Below are positions 48,826 through 57,887 of a stretch of 64,000 nucleotides of DNA, piece by piece (position 1 is the stretch's first letter; each line of letters starts with the position of its first letter). The stretch comes from CAYWIT01 sp964458415 (GTDB taxonomy: Bacteria; Pseudomonadota; Alphaproteobacteria; Micavibrionales; UBA2020), in contig CAYWIT010000004.1 of the NCBI GenBank assembly GCA_964458415.1, forward strand, positions 62,001 through 126,000. The letters run 5' to 3'. Under the pieces are notes generated by a model. That model had not been told where the DNA came from. It did not search any database and saw only the letters and a list, made by a program, of their open reading frames with translations. Position numbers and translations under genes: made by a program.

Positions 48826-51800
48826 TCCTTTTGCCACAACGCCGCCGGACCCGTCCACGGGCTTCGTGGCGCGGGTTATTGACTGGTCCGTCCGCAATAC
48901 GCTGCTGGTGTCAATCTTTGCCGTGTTGATCCTCGCAGGGGGGATTTTGTCGCTCCAGCGGATGCCGCTGGATGCGATCCCCGATCTTTCCGATACGCAG
49001 GTTATTGTCAGGACGGATTTTGCGGGACAGGCCCCGCAAATCATCGAAAATCTGGTTACCTATCCACTGTCGAGCGCCATGCTTGGGCTGCCCCACGCCA
49101 AAACCGTGCGGGGTTATTCCATGTTCGGAGCATCTTTTGTTTATATTATTTTCAGGGAAGGGACCGATCTTTATTGGGCGCGTTCGCGCGTGCTGGAGGC
49201 GTTGTCGAAAATCCAGCCTTCCTTGCCGTCCGCGGCGCGGGTGGAAATCGGTCCCGATGCGACGGGGGTGGGCTGGATTTATCAGTATGCCCTGATCGAT
49301 TCTTCCGGCCGGCAGGATCTGGCGCAATTGCGAACGCTGCAGGACTGGTTTCTGAAATTCGAGCTGGCCACGGTACCGGGGGTTTCCGAAGTCGCCAGCA
49401 TTGGCGGTTTTGTCAAGGAATATCAGGTTCTGGCAGATCCGGTAAAGCTGCGCGCTTACGGGATAGCCCTGGCCGATGTGATCATGGCGCTGAAACAGTC
49501 AAGCCACGAGAGTGGCGGGCGTGTCATCACACAGGGGGAAACGGAATATATCGTGCGGGCAAAGGGCTATGTATCCGGCCTGGAGGATCTTGGAAAAATT
49601 TCCCTGCGGGCCGCGAACGGGACGCCGGTACTGCTTTCGGCGGTGGCAAGGATTATTGAAGGGCCGGAGCTGCGGCGCGGTGTGGCCGAGCTGAACGGCA
49701 CGGGCGAAGCTGTCGGCGGAATTGTGATCATGCGTCCGGGGAGCAATGCGCTCAGCGTCATCCGCGCTTTGCGTGAAAAAATCGAGTCCCTGAAGCCGGG
49801 ACTGCCCGCCGGAGTGGAAATCGTCCCGGTTTACGACCGTGCGCCGCTGATCGAAGGTGCGGTGGCTTATCTTTCGCGCAAGCTGCTCGAGGAAGCGGCC
49901 GTCGTCGCGCTGGTCTGTCTGGTGTTTCTTCTGCATGCCCGCTCCGCGCTGGTCGCCATTGTGACGCTGCCTCTGGGCGTCCTGGCGGCCTTTGTGATCA
50001 TGAGCTGGCAGGGCATTACCGCGAATATCATGTCGCTGGGCGGGATTGCCATTGCCGTGGGTGCGATGGTGGACGCTTCCATCGTCATGGTGGAAAACTG
50101 TCATCGGCGGCTGGTGATGCTTGGCGGCGGCGCGTCTTCTGCGGCGCGGCGCGAAGCTTTGCTGACGGCGATGAAGGAAGTGGGCCCCGGGTTGTTTTTT
50201 TCCCTGCTGATTATCACGGTCTCTTTCCTGCCGGTCTTTGCGTTGACGGGACAATCCGGGCGGTTGTTCGCGCCACTGGCTTACACCAAAACCTATTCCA
50301 TGGCTTTTGCCGCCCTGTTGTCGGTCACGCTGGTGCCGGTGCTGGTACTCTGGTTCGTGCGGGGAAAAATCAGGGCCGAGGAGGAAAATCCGCTGAACCG
50401 GTTGTTCATTTTCCTTTACAAGCCGGTGCTGTCGGCCGCCCTGAAACACAAGGCGCTGACGATGCTGGCGGCGGGGGCGCTGATGACCAGCGCCGTTTAT
50501 CCGGCGATGCATACGGGCAACGAGTTTATGCCGGCACTTTACGAGGGGGGGCTGCTTTATATGCCGACGACACTGCCCGGTGTCTCGGTGACCAAGGCCA
50601 AGGAGATTCTGGCCGTGACCAACCGCGCCATCAAGGCGGTGCCGGAGGTGGATACCGTCTTTGGCAAGGCGGGGCAGGCGGAGACGGCGACAGATCCGGC
50701 GCCCGTGTCGATGATCGAGACCTGGATACAGCTGAAGCCGAAAGAGCAATGGCGCTCCGGCCTGACCATCGAAAAGCTGACGGCGGAGCTTGATGCGGCG
50801 ACAAAAATGCCGGGGCTGGTCAATTCGTGGGGCTATCCGATCAAAACGCGCATGGATATGGTGACAACGGGGATCCGCACACCTGTCGGGATCAAGGTTT
50901 CCGGCGGCGATATTGAAGAGATCGGAAAAATTTCCGCCGCAGTGGAAAAAGTGGTGCGCGATATTCCGGGGACGCGCTCGGCTTTTGCGGACCGGGTGAT
51001 CGGCGCGAAATATCTTGAAATCGTGCCGCGGCGCGAGGATCTGGCCCGTTACAACATTACCGTCGGCGCGATGCAGGAGGTAATCGCCTCGGCGCTGGGG
51101 GGCATGCGGCTGGCCGAATCCGTCGAAGGACGCGAGCGCTATGGCATTATGCTGCGGTATGACCGGCCCTTCCGTGAATCAGCCGATGATGTCCTGGATA
51201 TTCTCGTCTCTACGCCGCAGGGAGCGCAGATTCCGCTTGCGGCAGTGGCAGATATCAGGATCGCTTCCGGACCACCCATGATCATTTCAGAAAACGCCAG
51301 ACTGAATGGCTGGGTTTTTGTCGATGTTACGGGCCGCGATATCGGAAGCTATGTCGCGGCGGCGCGTAAAATCGTGGCGGAAAAAATCACGCTGCCAGCC
51401 GGTTATGCCATTGGCTGGTCCGGGCAGTTTGAACAGATGCAGGAGGCGCGGGAAAAATTGCGCATCGCCATCCCTGCCGCTCTTCTGATCATTTTCGTCC
51501 TGCTAGTCATGCATTTTGGCCGTCTTGACCGGACGTTGATGGTATTGCTCTCGATTCCGTTCGGGCTGGTCGGCGGCGTCTGGGCGGTTTATCTGGCGGA
51601 ATATAATTTTTCCGTGGCGGTGGCGGTCGGGTTTATCGCGCTGGCGGGGATTGCCGTCGAGACCGTGGTGGTGATGCTGATTTATCTGGATCAGCAAATC
51701 CGTCAACGCCCCCCCACGACAGAGGCAGAGCTGCGCGCGGATGTTATCAGCGGCGCTGTTTTGCGGGTGCGCCCCAAGCTGATGACGGTGACGGTGATCA

Positions 51801-52015
51801 TCGCGGGTCTGCTGCCGGTATTCTTTACCGATGGTTTGGGGGCCGACGTTATGCGCCGCATCGCCTTGCCGATGGTGGGCGGGATGATCACGACGACGGT
51901 GTTGACCTTGATTCTGATTCCGGTTCTTTTCGAGCTTTATATCGGTTGGGGCCGGAGACGGGCAGGGCAGGGGCAGGACCGGCAGAGACGGGACTTGCCC
52001 GGCAATGCCTTTTAA
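48812..52015 (+). CDS. cusA: Copper/silver RND efflux pump (CusA family)
   Basis: The 1067-residue inner-membrane proton antiporter has about 12 transmembrane helices. The family block reads GIAIAVGAMVDASIVMVENC, as in CusA rather than CzcA (GIIVDGAVVIVEN). The three methionines that bind Cu(I)/Ag(I) in E. coli CusA appear conserved, in LLYMPTTLPG, DPAPVSMIET and RMDMVTTGI, so a monovalent metal substrate is likely. The ATG at 48812 follows GGAGGGAGG. No CueR-type regulator or CopZ chaperone gene is nearby. Confidence 0.93.
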   Translation: MRDIDPFATTPPDPSTGFVARVIDWSVRNTLLVSIFAVLILAGGILSLQRMPLDAIPDLSDTQVIVRTDFAGQAPQIIENLVTYPLSSAMLGLPHAKTVRGYSMFGASFVYIIFREGTDLYWARSRVLEALSKIQPSLPSAARVEIGPDATGVGWIYQYALIDSSGRQDLAQLRTLQDWFLKFELATVPGVSEVASIGGFVKEYQVLADPVKLRAYGIALADVIMALKQSSHESGGRVITQGETEYIVRAKGYVSGLEDLGKISLRAANGTPVLLSAVARIIEGPELRRGVAELNGTGEAVGGIVIMRPGSNALSVIRALREKIESLKPGLPAGVEIVPVYDRAPLIEGAVAYLSRKLLEEAAVVALVCLVFLLHARSALVAIVTLPLGVLAAFVIMSWQGITANIMSLGGIAIAVGAMVDASIVMVENCHRRLVMLGGGASSAARREALLTAMKEVGPGLFFSLLIITVSFLPVFALTGQSGRLFAPLAYTKTYSMAFAALLSVTLVPVLVLWFVRGKIRAEEENPLNRLFIFLYKPVLSAALKHKALTMLAAGALMTSAVYPAMHTGNEFMPALYEGGLLYMPTTLPGVSVTKAKEILAVTNRAIKAVPEVDTVFGKAGQAETATDPAPVSMIETWIQLKPKEQWRSGLTIEKLTAELDAATKMPGLVNSWGYPIKTRMDMVTTGIRTPVGIKVSGGDIEEIGKISAAVEKVVRDIPGTRSAFADRVIGAKYLEIVPRREDLARYNITVGAMQEVIASALGGMRLAESVEGRERYGIMLRYDRPFRESADDVLDILVSTPQGAQIPLAAVADIRIASGPPMIISENARLNGWVFVDVTGRDIGSYVAAARKIVAEKITLPAGYAIGWSGQFEQMQEAREKLRIAIPAALLIIFVLLVMHFGRLDRTLMVLLSIPFGLVGGVWAVYLAEYNFSVAVAVGFIALAGIAVETVVVMLIYLDQQIRQRPPTTEAELRADVISGAVLRVRPKLMTVTVIIAGLLPVFFTDGLGADVMRRIALPMVGGMITTTVLTLILIPVLFELYIGWGRRRAGQGQDRQRRDLPGNAF

Positions 52016-52023
52016 GGTGTTGA

Positions 52024-52224
52024 TTTTATTTGCTAAAATAAACGGCAATTTGTTCTTTACTGCGGCGGAAGGCTGTTTTGGGGAAAAAGACGCAATTTCC
52101 TTGCTATTACGGGCAGAATCCGTGTACCTTCCGCTTCCATATAGAACCCGCTGACCGGATTTCCGTTCAGCTCGGGGTCTTGCGGCTGGTGGGCGAATGG
52201 TTCGGACATACAGCGGAGATCCGA
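52024..52224 (+). promoter_or_regulatory. rpsF leader with three inverted repeats; possible autoregulatory element
   Basis: The 229-base gap before rpsF holds three inverted repeats. An AT palindrome TTTTATTT-gct-AAAATAAA lies at 52024-52042. A hairpin at 52150-52171 has GCTGA pairing with TCAGC and an inner CGG/CCG. A stem TCGGA (52202-52206) pairs with TCCGA (52220-52224) about 20 bases before the start codon. Many bacteria regulate rpsF through an S6:S18-binding mRNA hairpin with a CCG box; identity with that motif is a guess. Confidence 0.35.
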
Positions 52225-52244
52225 CGAAAACCAAGGGAAAAGAC

Positions 52245-52610
52245 ATGCCTCTTTATGAAACCGTGTTTATTGCACGGCAGGATATTTCCGCAAAACAGGC
52301 GGAAGACCATGCCGCGGCCTTCGTTAAGATTGTGAATGACAATGGCGGCGAAGTAAAAAAAACAGAAAGCTGGGGTCTGCGCACGCTCGCTTACCGCATT
52401 CGTAAAAACAAAAAAGGTCATTATACGCTGATCCATTCCGATGCGCCGTTCAAGGCGATCGCGGAAATGGAGCGTAACATGAAGCTGAATGAAGACGTTC
52501 TGCGTTTCATGACTGTCCGTATTGACGCATTGCCGGAAGGGCCTTCGGCCATTCTCAAGCATTCCGATGAAGGTGATCGTCCATCTTATAATGAAGAGGC
52601 AGGTGAATAA
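52245..52610 (+). CDS. rpsF: 30S ribosomal protein S6
   Basis: The 121-residue protein starts PLYETVFIARQDISAKQAED and has GLRTLAYRIRKNKKGHYTLI and LRFMTVRIDAL, standard for S6, with a short acidic C-terminal tail. It sits on the platform of the small subunit with S18. The ATG at 52245 follows AAGGG and is the family start. Its stop overlaps the rpsR start by one base. Confidence 0.97.
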   Translation: MPLYETVFIARQDISAKQAEDHAAAFVKIVNDNGGEVKKTESWGLRTLAYRIRKNKKGHYTLIHSDAPFKAIAEMERNMKLNEDVLRFMTVRIDALPEGPSAILKHSDEGDRPSYNEEAGE

Positions 52611-52918
52611 TGGCATTCCAGAAAAAAACATTCGACAGAAAACCATCCGGCGAAGGCCGCCCGGCGGGTCCTGGCGGTGCCGGTGGTCCCGGTGGTCGCC
52701 GTCCGTTCTTCAAACGCCGCAAGACCTGTCCGTTCAAGAGCCCGCATGCGCCCGCGATCGACTATAAGGATCCGAAGCTGCTGGGACGTTACATTTCCGA
52801 GCGCGGCAAGATCGTGCCGTCACGGATCACTGCCGTATCGCAAAAAGCGCAACGCAAGCTCGCACGTGAAATCAAACGCGCCCGCTTTCTTGCCCTGCTG
52901 CCCTATGTTGCGAAGTAA
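52610..52918 (+). CDS. rpsR: 30S ribosomal protein S18
   Basis: The 102-residue protein has the S18 core IDYKDPKLLGRYISERGKI and ITAVSQKAQRKLAREIKRAR. The first 40 residues form a Lys/Gly/Pro-rich extension (GEGRPAGPGGAGGPGGRR), longer than the usual S18 start. It forms a heterodimer with S6. It is coupled to rpsF by the shared base in TAATG. Confidence 0.96.
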   Translation: MAFQKKTFDRKPSGEGRPAGPGGAGGPGGRRPFFKRRKTCPFKSPHAPAIDYKDPKLLGRYISERGKIVPSRITAVSQKAQRKLAREIKRARFLALLPYVAK

Positions 52919-52932
52919 GGAAGGAAAATATC

Positions 52933-53532
52933 ATGCAAATCATTCTGCTTGAACGCGTCGAGAGCCTGGGCCAGATGGGCGACGTTGTAAACGTCAAGCC
53001 CGGTTACGCCCGGAACTTCCTTTTGCCCCGCAACAAAGCGCTGCGCGCGACAAAAGAAAACGTCAGTCATTTCGAAGCCCAGAAAAAAGTCCTTGAAGCT
53101 GAAAACCTGAAACGCCGCGATGAAGCGCAAAAAGTCGCGGGCAAGATGGATGGTCTTAAGGCTGTGATCATTCGCCAGGCGGCGGAAGCCGGCCAGCTTT
53201 TCGGTTCTGTCACGGGTCGTGACATCGCCGAGGCAATTGGCAACAAGGGGTTCAAAGTTGACAAGAGCCAGGTCCGGATGGACCGCAGCTACAAGTTGCT
53301 GGGGCTGTTTCCGGTGCAGGTTTCCTTGCACCCGGAGGTGACGGTGACGGTGACGATCAATATCGCCCGCTCCGAAGAGGAAGCCAAGCTTCAGGAAAAA
53401 CGCGGCGCGGCTTTGATCAGCAAAACGGAAGAAGCCGAAGCAGCGGAAGAAGCATCAGCCAAGGCTGCGGCAAAAGAAGCTGCGGAGAAAGTCTTTGCAG
53501 AAGACTCCTCGTCTGAGGAAGCGGCTGCCTGA
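52933..53532 (+). CDS. rplI: 50S ribosomal protein L9 with an acidic, alanine-rich C-terminal extension
   Basis: The 199-residue product begins MQIILLERVESLGQMGDVVN and KPGYARNFLLP, the L9 N-domain signature binding 23S rRNA. A long helix and the C-domain (SVTGRDIAEAI, HPEVTVTVTINI) follow. L9 is usually about 150 residues; the final 40-50 here are Ala/Glu-rich (KTEEAEAAEEASAKAAAKEA), a tail seen in various alphaproteobacteria. A strong terminator follows. Confidence 0.96.
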   Translation: MQIILLERVESLGQMGDVVNVKPGYARNFLLPRNKALRATKENVSHFEAQKKVLEAENLKRRDEAQKVAGKMDGLKAVIIRQAAEAGQLFGSVTGRDIAEAIGNKGFKVDKSQVRMDRSYKLLGLFPVQVSLHPEVTVTVTINIARSEEEAKLQEKRGAALISKTEEAEAAEEASAKAAAKEAAEKVFAEDSSSEEAAA

Positions 53533-53554
53533 TTCTTTCCGAAACGTGATACCA

Positions 53555-53589
53555 GAAACGCCCGGGCAAAGCCGGGCGTTTCTTTTTTT
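53555..53589 (+). terminator. Strong rho-independent terminator after rplI
   Basis: An 11-bp perfect stem (GAAACGCCCGG with CCGGGCGTTTC) and 6-base loop at 53555-53582 are followed by seven T. It ends the rpsF-rpsR-rplI unit and separates it from dnaB. Confidence 0.93.
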
Positions 53590-53644
53590 GCGAAATAACG
53601 GGGAAAACGTTCATTTCCGGTGATTCTTCTGCTAGTCTTGCTTC

Positions 53645-55150
53645 ATGACAGCAGAAGCCGCCAGATTCTCGGGACCGCAACCTCTCCAGCCGGATACGGC
53701 GGGGGATTTCCGTGTTTTGCCGCATAATGAAGAGGTCGAGCAGGCCTTGCTGGGCGCTTTGCTGGTCAATAACCGTTCTTTGGAAAAAGTATCCGAATTT
53801 CTGGCGCCGGCGCATTTTTATAATCCCGTGCATGGCCGCATTTATGAAGCGATTGCCAAGTTTGTAGAACGCGGACAGGATGCCAGCCCGATTACGCTCA
53901 AGACTTATTTTGACAAAGACGCAGATCTGGCGCATGTCGGCGGCGGACAGTATCTGGCCGATCTGGCCGCGCATATCATCAGCGTCGTTAATGTCGAGGA
54001 TTACGGACGCACCGTTTACGAGATGCACCTGAAGCGGGCGCTGATCACTCTCGGGGAAGATGTCGTCAATGAGGCTTATAGTCATGATGTGGATCTGAAT
54101 CCGCGTCAGCAGATCGAGCAGACGGAAAAGCGGCTGTTCGATCTGGCCACCGCGGGCGATTTCAAGGGCGGTTTTGTCAGTTTTAACGAGTCGCTGACCC
54201 GCGCCATCAAGCAGGCGGAAATCGCCTATCAGCGCGAAGGGCTGGTCACAGGTGTGACCACAGGATTGAACGATATCGACAAGCAGCTGGGCGGGTTGCA
54301 AAAATCCGATCTGGTAATTCTGGCCGGGCGTCCGTCGATGGGGAAAACCGCATTGGCCACCAATATGGCTTTCAATGCGGCCCGCAGTTACCTCGATACG
54401 CAGGGCAAGGAAGGCGCGGTCGTCGGGTTTTTCTCTCTCGAGATGTCGGCGGAACAGCTTGCCACGCGTATTCTGGCGGATCTCTGCGAAATTCCATCCG
54501 ATAATATCCGGCGCGGGGCGGTCAAGGATGTCGATTTCCATCGCTTCGTTGCGGCTAGCCAGACGCTGTCACAGGCGCCGCTTTTTATTGACGATACGCC
54601 GGCGCTGACCATCGGGGCAATCCGCACGCGCGCGCGCCGGCTCAAGCGCCAGCATAACCTCGGGCTGATCGTTGTTGACTATCTTCAGTTGTTGCAGGGC
54701 TCCGGACGCGGCGGGGAGCAAAACCGCGTGCTGGAAATCTCCGAGATTACCCGCGGTCTCAAGGCGATCGCCAAGGAGTTGGACGTACCCGTTCTGGCGC
54801 TTTCCCAGCTTTCCCGCGCGGTCGAGCAGCGCGACAACAAGCGCCCGCAGCTTTCGGACCTGCGGGAATCCGGCTCTATCGAGCAGGACGCCGATGTTGT
54901 CATGTTCGTTTATCGCGAGGAGTATTATCTGGAGCGCGAGCAGGCCGCCCGCCGTCCCGAGGAATCCGAGGAGAAATTCAACGAGCGCTTCGCCAGCTGC
55001 CAAAAGCGACTCGAGGAGGCCCGCAATATCGCCGAGTGTATTGTCGCCAAACAGCGTCATGGCCCGATCGGCATCGTCAAGCTGCATTTCACCGGCGCCT
55101 TCACGCGTTTCAGCAACCTTGAAAATTATCGTGTCGAGAGTTATGAGTGA
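53645..55150 (+). CDS. dnaB: Replicative DNA helicase
   Basis: DnaB is the hexameric 5'-3' helicase at the replication fork. The 501-residue product has the N-terminal primase-interaction domain (LPHNEEVEQALLGALLVNN), Walker A LAGRPSMGKTALATNMA, Walker B LGLIVVDYLQLLQG and SQLSRAVEQRDNKRPQLSDL. No intein interrupts it. The ATG at 53645 has a weak ribosome site. It overlaps alr by 8 bases. Confidence 0.96.
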   Translation: MTAEAARFSGPQPLQPDTAGDFRVLPHNEEVEQALLGALLVNNRSLEKVSEFLAPAHFYNPVHGRIYEAIAKFVERGQDASPITLKTYFDKDADLAHVGGGQYLADLAAHIISVVNVEDYGRTVYEMHLKRALITLGEDVVNEAYSHDVDLNPRQQIEQTEKRLFDLATAGDFKGGFVSFNESLTRAIKQAEIAYQREGLVTGVTTGLNDIDKQLGGLQKSDLVILAGRPSMGKTALATNMAFNAARSYLDTQGKEGAVVGFFSLEMSAEQLATRILADLCEIPSDNIRRGAVKDVDFHRFVAASQTLSQAPLFIDDTPALTIGAIRTRARRLKRQHNLGLIVVDYLQLLQGSGRGGEQNRVLEISEITRGLKAIAKELDVPVLALSQLSRAVEQRDNKRPQLSDLRESGSIEQDADVVMFVYREEYYLEREQAARRPEESEEKFNERFASCQKRLEEARNIAECIVAKQRHGPIGIVKLHFTGAFTRFSNLENYRVESYE

Positions 55151-56255
55151 TGTCCAAACCGCGCGGTCAGGCGCGCTGGCTGTGCTGGAAATCGACCTTG
55201 ACGCCATCGCGGAAAATTATCTGACACTCAAAAAGAAATTACGTGCCGGTGCCGATTGCGCGGCGGTAGTCAAGGCCGATGCTTATGGTCTTGGCGCGCT
55301 GCCGGTTAGCCGGACGCTTTTTGCACAGGGCTGCCGTCATTTTTTTGTGGCTACAGCGGCAGAGGCTTTTGCCATACGGGATGTTTTGCCGGCAGCAGCC
55401 CTGATTTACGTCCTGAACGGGCCGTGGGGCGCCGCCCCTGCTGCGTTTTCGGCAGCCGGGCTGATCCCCGTCCTTAATACGCCGGAAGACCTGGCTTGCT
55501 GGCAGGCCGCCGCTAAAACAGCAGAGCGGCGCCTGCCCGCCGTTTTACAGCTGGATACCGGCATGAACCGTCTTGGCCTTTCTGCGGCGGATGTGGAGAG
55601 GCTGGAGGCGGAGACATTCAAGGCGCTGGACATTCGCTATGTGATGAGCCATCTCGCCTGCGCGGATGATCCGGTGCACGATAAAAATGTCACCCAGCGG
55701 GATTTGTTTGAAACTCTGACCGGACGGTTACCGGTGCCCTGCCGGCGCAGTCTGGCAAATTCGGCAGGAATTTTTCTGGGCCCGGAATATCATTTTGATC
55801 TGGTGCGCCCGGGTTGCGGACTTTACGGAATCTCTCCCTTGGCGCAAGGGGAAAATCAGCTGCGCAATCCGGTGACATTGCGGGCGCGGATTCTGCAAAT
55901 CAGAAGAATTGACAGGCCAGAGACGGTTGGATACGGTGCCACTCATACAGTTGTGCCGCCTGCAAAATGCGCTACAATTTCAGCGGGATATGCGGATGGA
56001 TATTTGCGCAGCCTGTCGGGGCGCGGGGCTGTGTTCATCGGTGGCGAAAAATGCCCGGTGATCGGCCGCGTCTCGATGGATACGATCGTGGTCGATATCA
56101 CAAAGCTGACGCTGGCATGTCAGGTGGGGGACTGGGCGGAAATCATCGGGCCTCGCCAGACGGCGGATGATGTCGCAAGGCAAGCGGGAACAATCGGTTA
56201 CGAAATCCTGACCGGCCTTGGCGCGCGCTATGAACGGAACTATATAACGACCTAG
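55143..56255 (+). CDS. alr: Alanine racemase
   Basis: Alr makes D-alanine for peptidoglycan. The 370-residue PLP enzyme has the lysine motif AAVVKADAYGLGALPV, the D-Ala region LDTGMNRLGLS, the catalytic tyrosine in ETVGYGATHTV and ISAGYADGYLR. The ATG at 55143 overlaps the end of dnaB and is chosen because the protein then begins before the conserved strand LAVLEIDLDAIAENY. mlaE follows 8 bases later. Confidence 0.95.
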   Translation: MSDVQTARSGALAVLEIDLDAIAENYLTLKKKLRAGADCAAVVKADAYGLGALPVSRTLFAQGCRHFFVATAAEAFAIRDVLPAAALIYVLNGPWGAAPAAFSAAGLIPVLNTPEDLACWQAAAKTAERRLPAVLQLDTGMNRLGLSAADVERLEAETFKALDIRYVMSHLACADDPVHDKNVTQRDLFETLTGRLPVPCRRSLANSAGIFLGPEYHFDLVRPGCGLYGISPLAQGENQLRNPVTLRARILQIRRIDRPETVGYGATHTVVPPAKCATISAGYADGYLRSLSGRGAVFIGGEKCPVIGRVSMDTIVVDITKLTLACQVGDWAEIIGPRQTADDVARQAGTIGYEILTGLGARYERNYITT

Positions 56256-56263
56256 AGGGAACC

Positions 56264-57103
56264 ATGGATTACGCGAGCGAAAATGTCACGGATACGGATG
56301 AAACCTTTTCTCCCTTGCGGCGCGGCCTTGATGGTCTGCAGCGACTGGGCGCGGCTCTTCTTAATTTTTTTGCCGCTGTTGGACGGCTGGCGCAATTCGC
56401 CGGACTGGGCGTTTATCACTGCCTGACGCCGCCCTTTTATCCGCGCCTCCTGCTGCGCCAGTTGATTGATATCGGATATTATTCCCTGCCGGTGGTGGGG
56501 TTGACGACGCTCTTTACCGGGATGGTGCTGGCGTTGCAGAGTTATACCGGTTTTTCGCGCTTTTCGGCAGAAGGGGCGGTGGCCACGGTGGTTGTTCTTT
56601 CCGTGACGCGGGAACTTGCTCCTGTGCTGGCGGGGTTGATGGTGGCGGGCCGTATCGGTGCCGCGATTGCGGCCGAGCTTGGCACCATGCGCGTGACCGA
56701 GCAGATTGACGCGCTGACGACGCTTTCGACCAATCCCTTTAAATACCTGATCGCGCCGCGCCTGATTGCGGGAACGTTGATGCTGCCGCTGCTGGTGCTG
56801 GTGGGGGATATTATCGGTGTTTTCGGCGGTTATATCGTCGGGGTTTATTCGCTGGGCTTCGAGCCGGAAAATTACCTGCATAAAACCTGGGAATATCTGG
56901 AGCGTCAGGACGTGGTTTCCGGTTTGTGGAAAGCGGCCGCTTTCGGTTTCATCGTCGCGCTGATGGGCTGCTACAACGGTTTTAATTCTCAGCGTGGCGC
57001 GCAGGGTGTCGGCGCGGCGACGACAAATGCGGTTGTGTCAGCGTCCATTCTGATCCTGATTACGAACTATATTCTCACTCAGCTCTTTTTCGCGGGGAAG
57101 TAA
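56264..57103 (+). CDS. mlaE: Lipid-asymmetry ABC transporter permease
   Basis: MlaE is the inner-membrane permease of the Mla system that moves phospholipids between the membranes. The 279-residue product has the family core LTTLFTGMVLALQSYTGFSR and VLAGLMVAGRIGAAIAAELG, the TMRVTEQIDALTTLSTNP loop contacting the ATPase, and about five transmembrane helices. GAGG precedes the ATG. mlaF begins 3 bases after its stop. The usual MlaD substrate-binding gene is not adjacent. Confidence 0.93.
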   Translation: MDYASENVTDTDETFSPLRRGLDGLQRLGAALLNFFAAVGRLAQFAGLGVYHCLTPPFYPRLLLRQLIDIGYYSLPVVGLTTLFTGMVLALQSYTGFSRFSAEGAVATVVVLSVTRELAPVLAGLMVAGRIGAAIAAELGTMRVTEQIDALTTLSTNPFKYLIAPRLIAGTLMLPLLVLVGDIIGVFGGYIVGVYSLGFEPENYLHKTWEYLERQDVVSGLWKAAAFGFIVALMGCYNGFNSQRGAQGVGAATTNAVVSASILILITNYILTQLFFAGK

Positions 57104-57106
57104 GTC

Positions 57107-57880
57107 ATGAATGGCCATACAACTCCCAAATTGCAGCTTGAGGGCGTGTACAAATCTTTCGGCAACAATCATGTCCTGCGCGGCATTGACCTGACTATTC
57201 CTAAAGGGAAATCCCTTGTTGTCATCGGCGGATCGGGAACCGGAAAATCCGTCATGATCAAATGCGTATTGGGCCTGATCCATCCCGACAAAGGCGCCAT
57301 TCGCGTTGATGGTGCGGAAACGACGCAGCTCAAGGGGCTGGAGCGCGATGCGCTGATGCGCAAGTTCGGCATGTTGTTTCAGGGCGGGGCGTTGTTTGAC
57401 AGTCTTCCCGTCTGGGAGAACGTGGCTTTCGGCCCTATTCAGGGCAAAGGCATGAACCGTAAGGAAGCGCGGGAGCTGGCGATCGACAAGCTGCGCGCCG
57501 TAGGTCTTCCGGCCCGTGTGGCGGAGCTGCTGCCGGCGGAGCTGTCGGGCGGCATGCAAAAGCGTGTCGGTCTTGCCCGCGCGATTGCCGCCAATCCGGA
57601 GATTATCTTTTTTGACGAGCCGACGACAGGTCTTGACCCGATCATGGCGGACGTGATTAACGACCTGATCATCAAAACCAGCAAAGAGCTTGGCGCGACG
57701 ACATTGTCTATCACGCATGATATGGCGAGCGCGCGCAAGATCGCCGATGAAATCGCGATGATCTACAAGGGGCAAATTCTCTGGCAGGGGCCGGCGCAGG
57801 ATATCGATCATTCCGGCAATGCTTATGTGGACCAGTTTATCCGCGGCAGCGCCGATGGTCCGATTAAAATGGAAGTGTAG
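57107..57880 (+). CDS. mlaF: Lipid-asymmetry ABC transporter ATP-binding protein
   Basis: The 257-residue ATPase has Walker A VIGGSGTGKSVMIKC, the ABC signature LSGGMQKRVGLARAI and Walker B IIFFDEPTTGLDP, all in the Mla/Ttg2A-type form (SGGMxKR). It drives MlaE. The operon context (alr-mlaE-mlaF) suggests envelope maintenance. PBP1A follows 7 bases on. Confidence 0.93.
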   Translation: MNGHTTPKLQLEGVYKSFGNNHVLRGIDLTIPKGKSLVVIGGSGTGKSVMIKCVLGLIHPDKGAIRVDGAETTQLKGLERDALMRKFGMLFQGGALFDSLPVWENVAFGPIQGKGMNRKEARELAIDKLRAVGLPARVAELLPAELSGGMQKRVGLARAIAANPEIIFFDEPTTGLDPIMADVINDLIIKTSKELGATTLSITHDMASARKIADEIAMIYKGQILWQGPAQDIDHSGNAYVDQFIRGSADGPIKMEV

Positions 57881-57887
57881 GGCGGAA

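Noticed and set aside
49499..50749. 416-codon minus-strand frame opposite cusA, rich in His and Arg
   Set aside because: Composition is what the complement of a Val/Ala/Leu-rich membrane protein gives; cusA is unmistakable.
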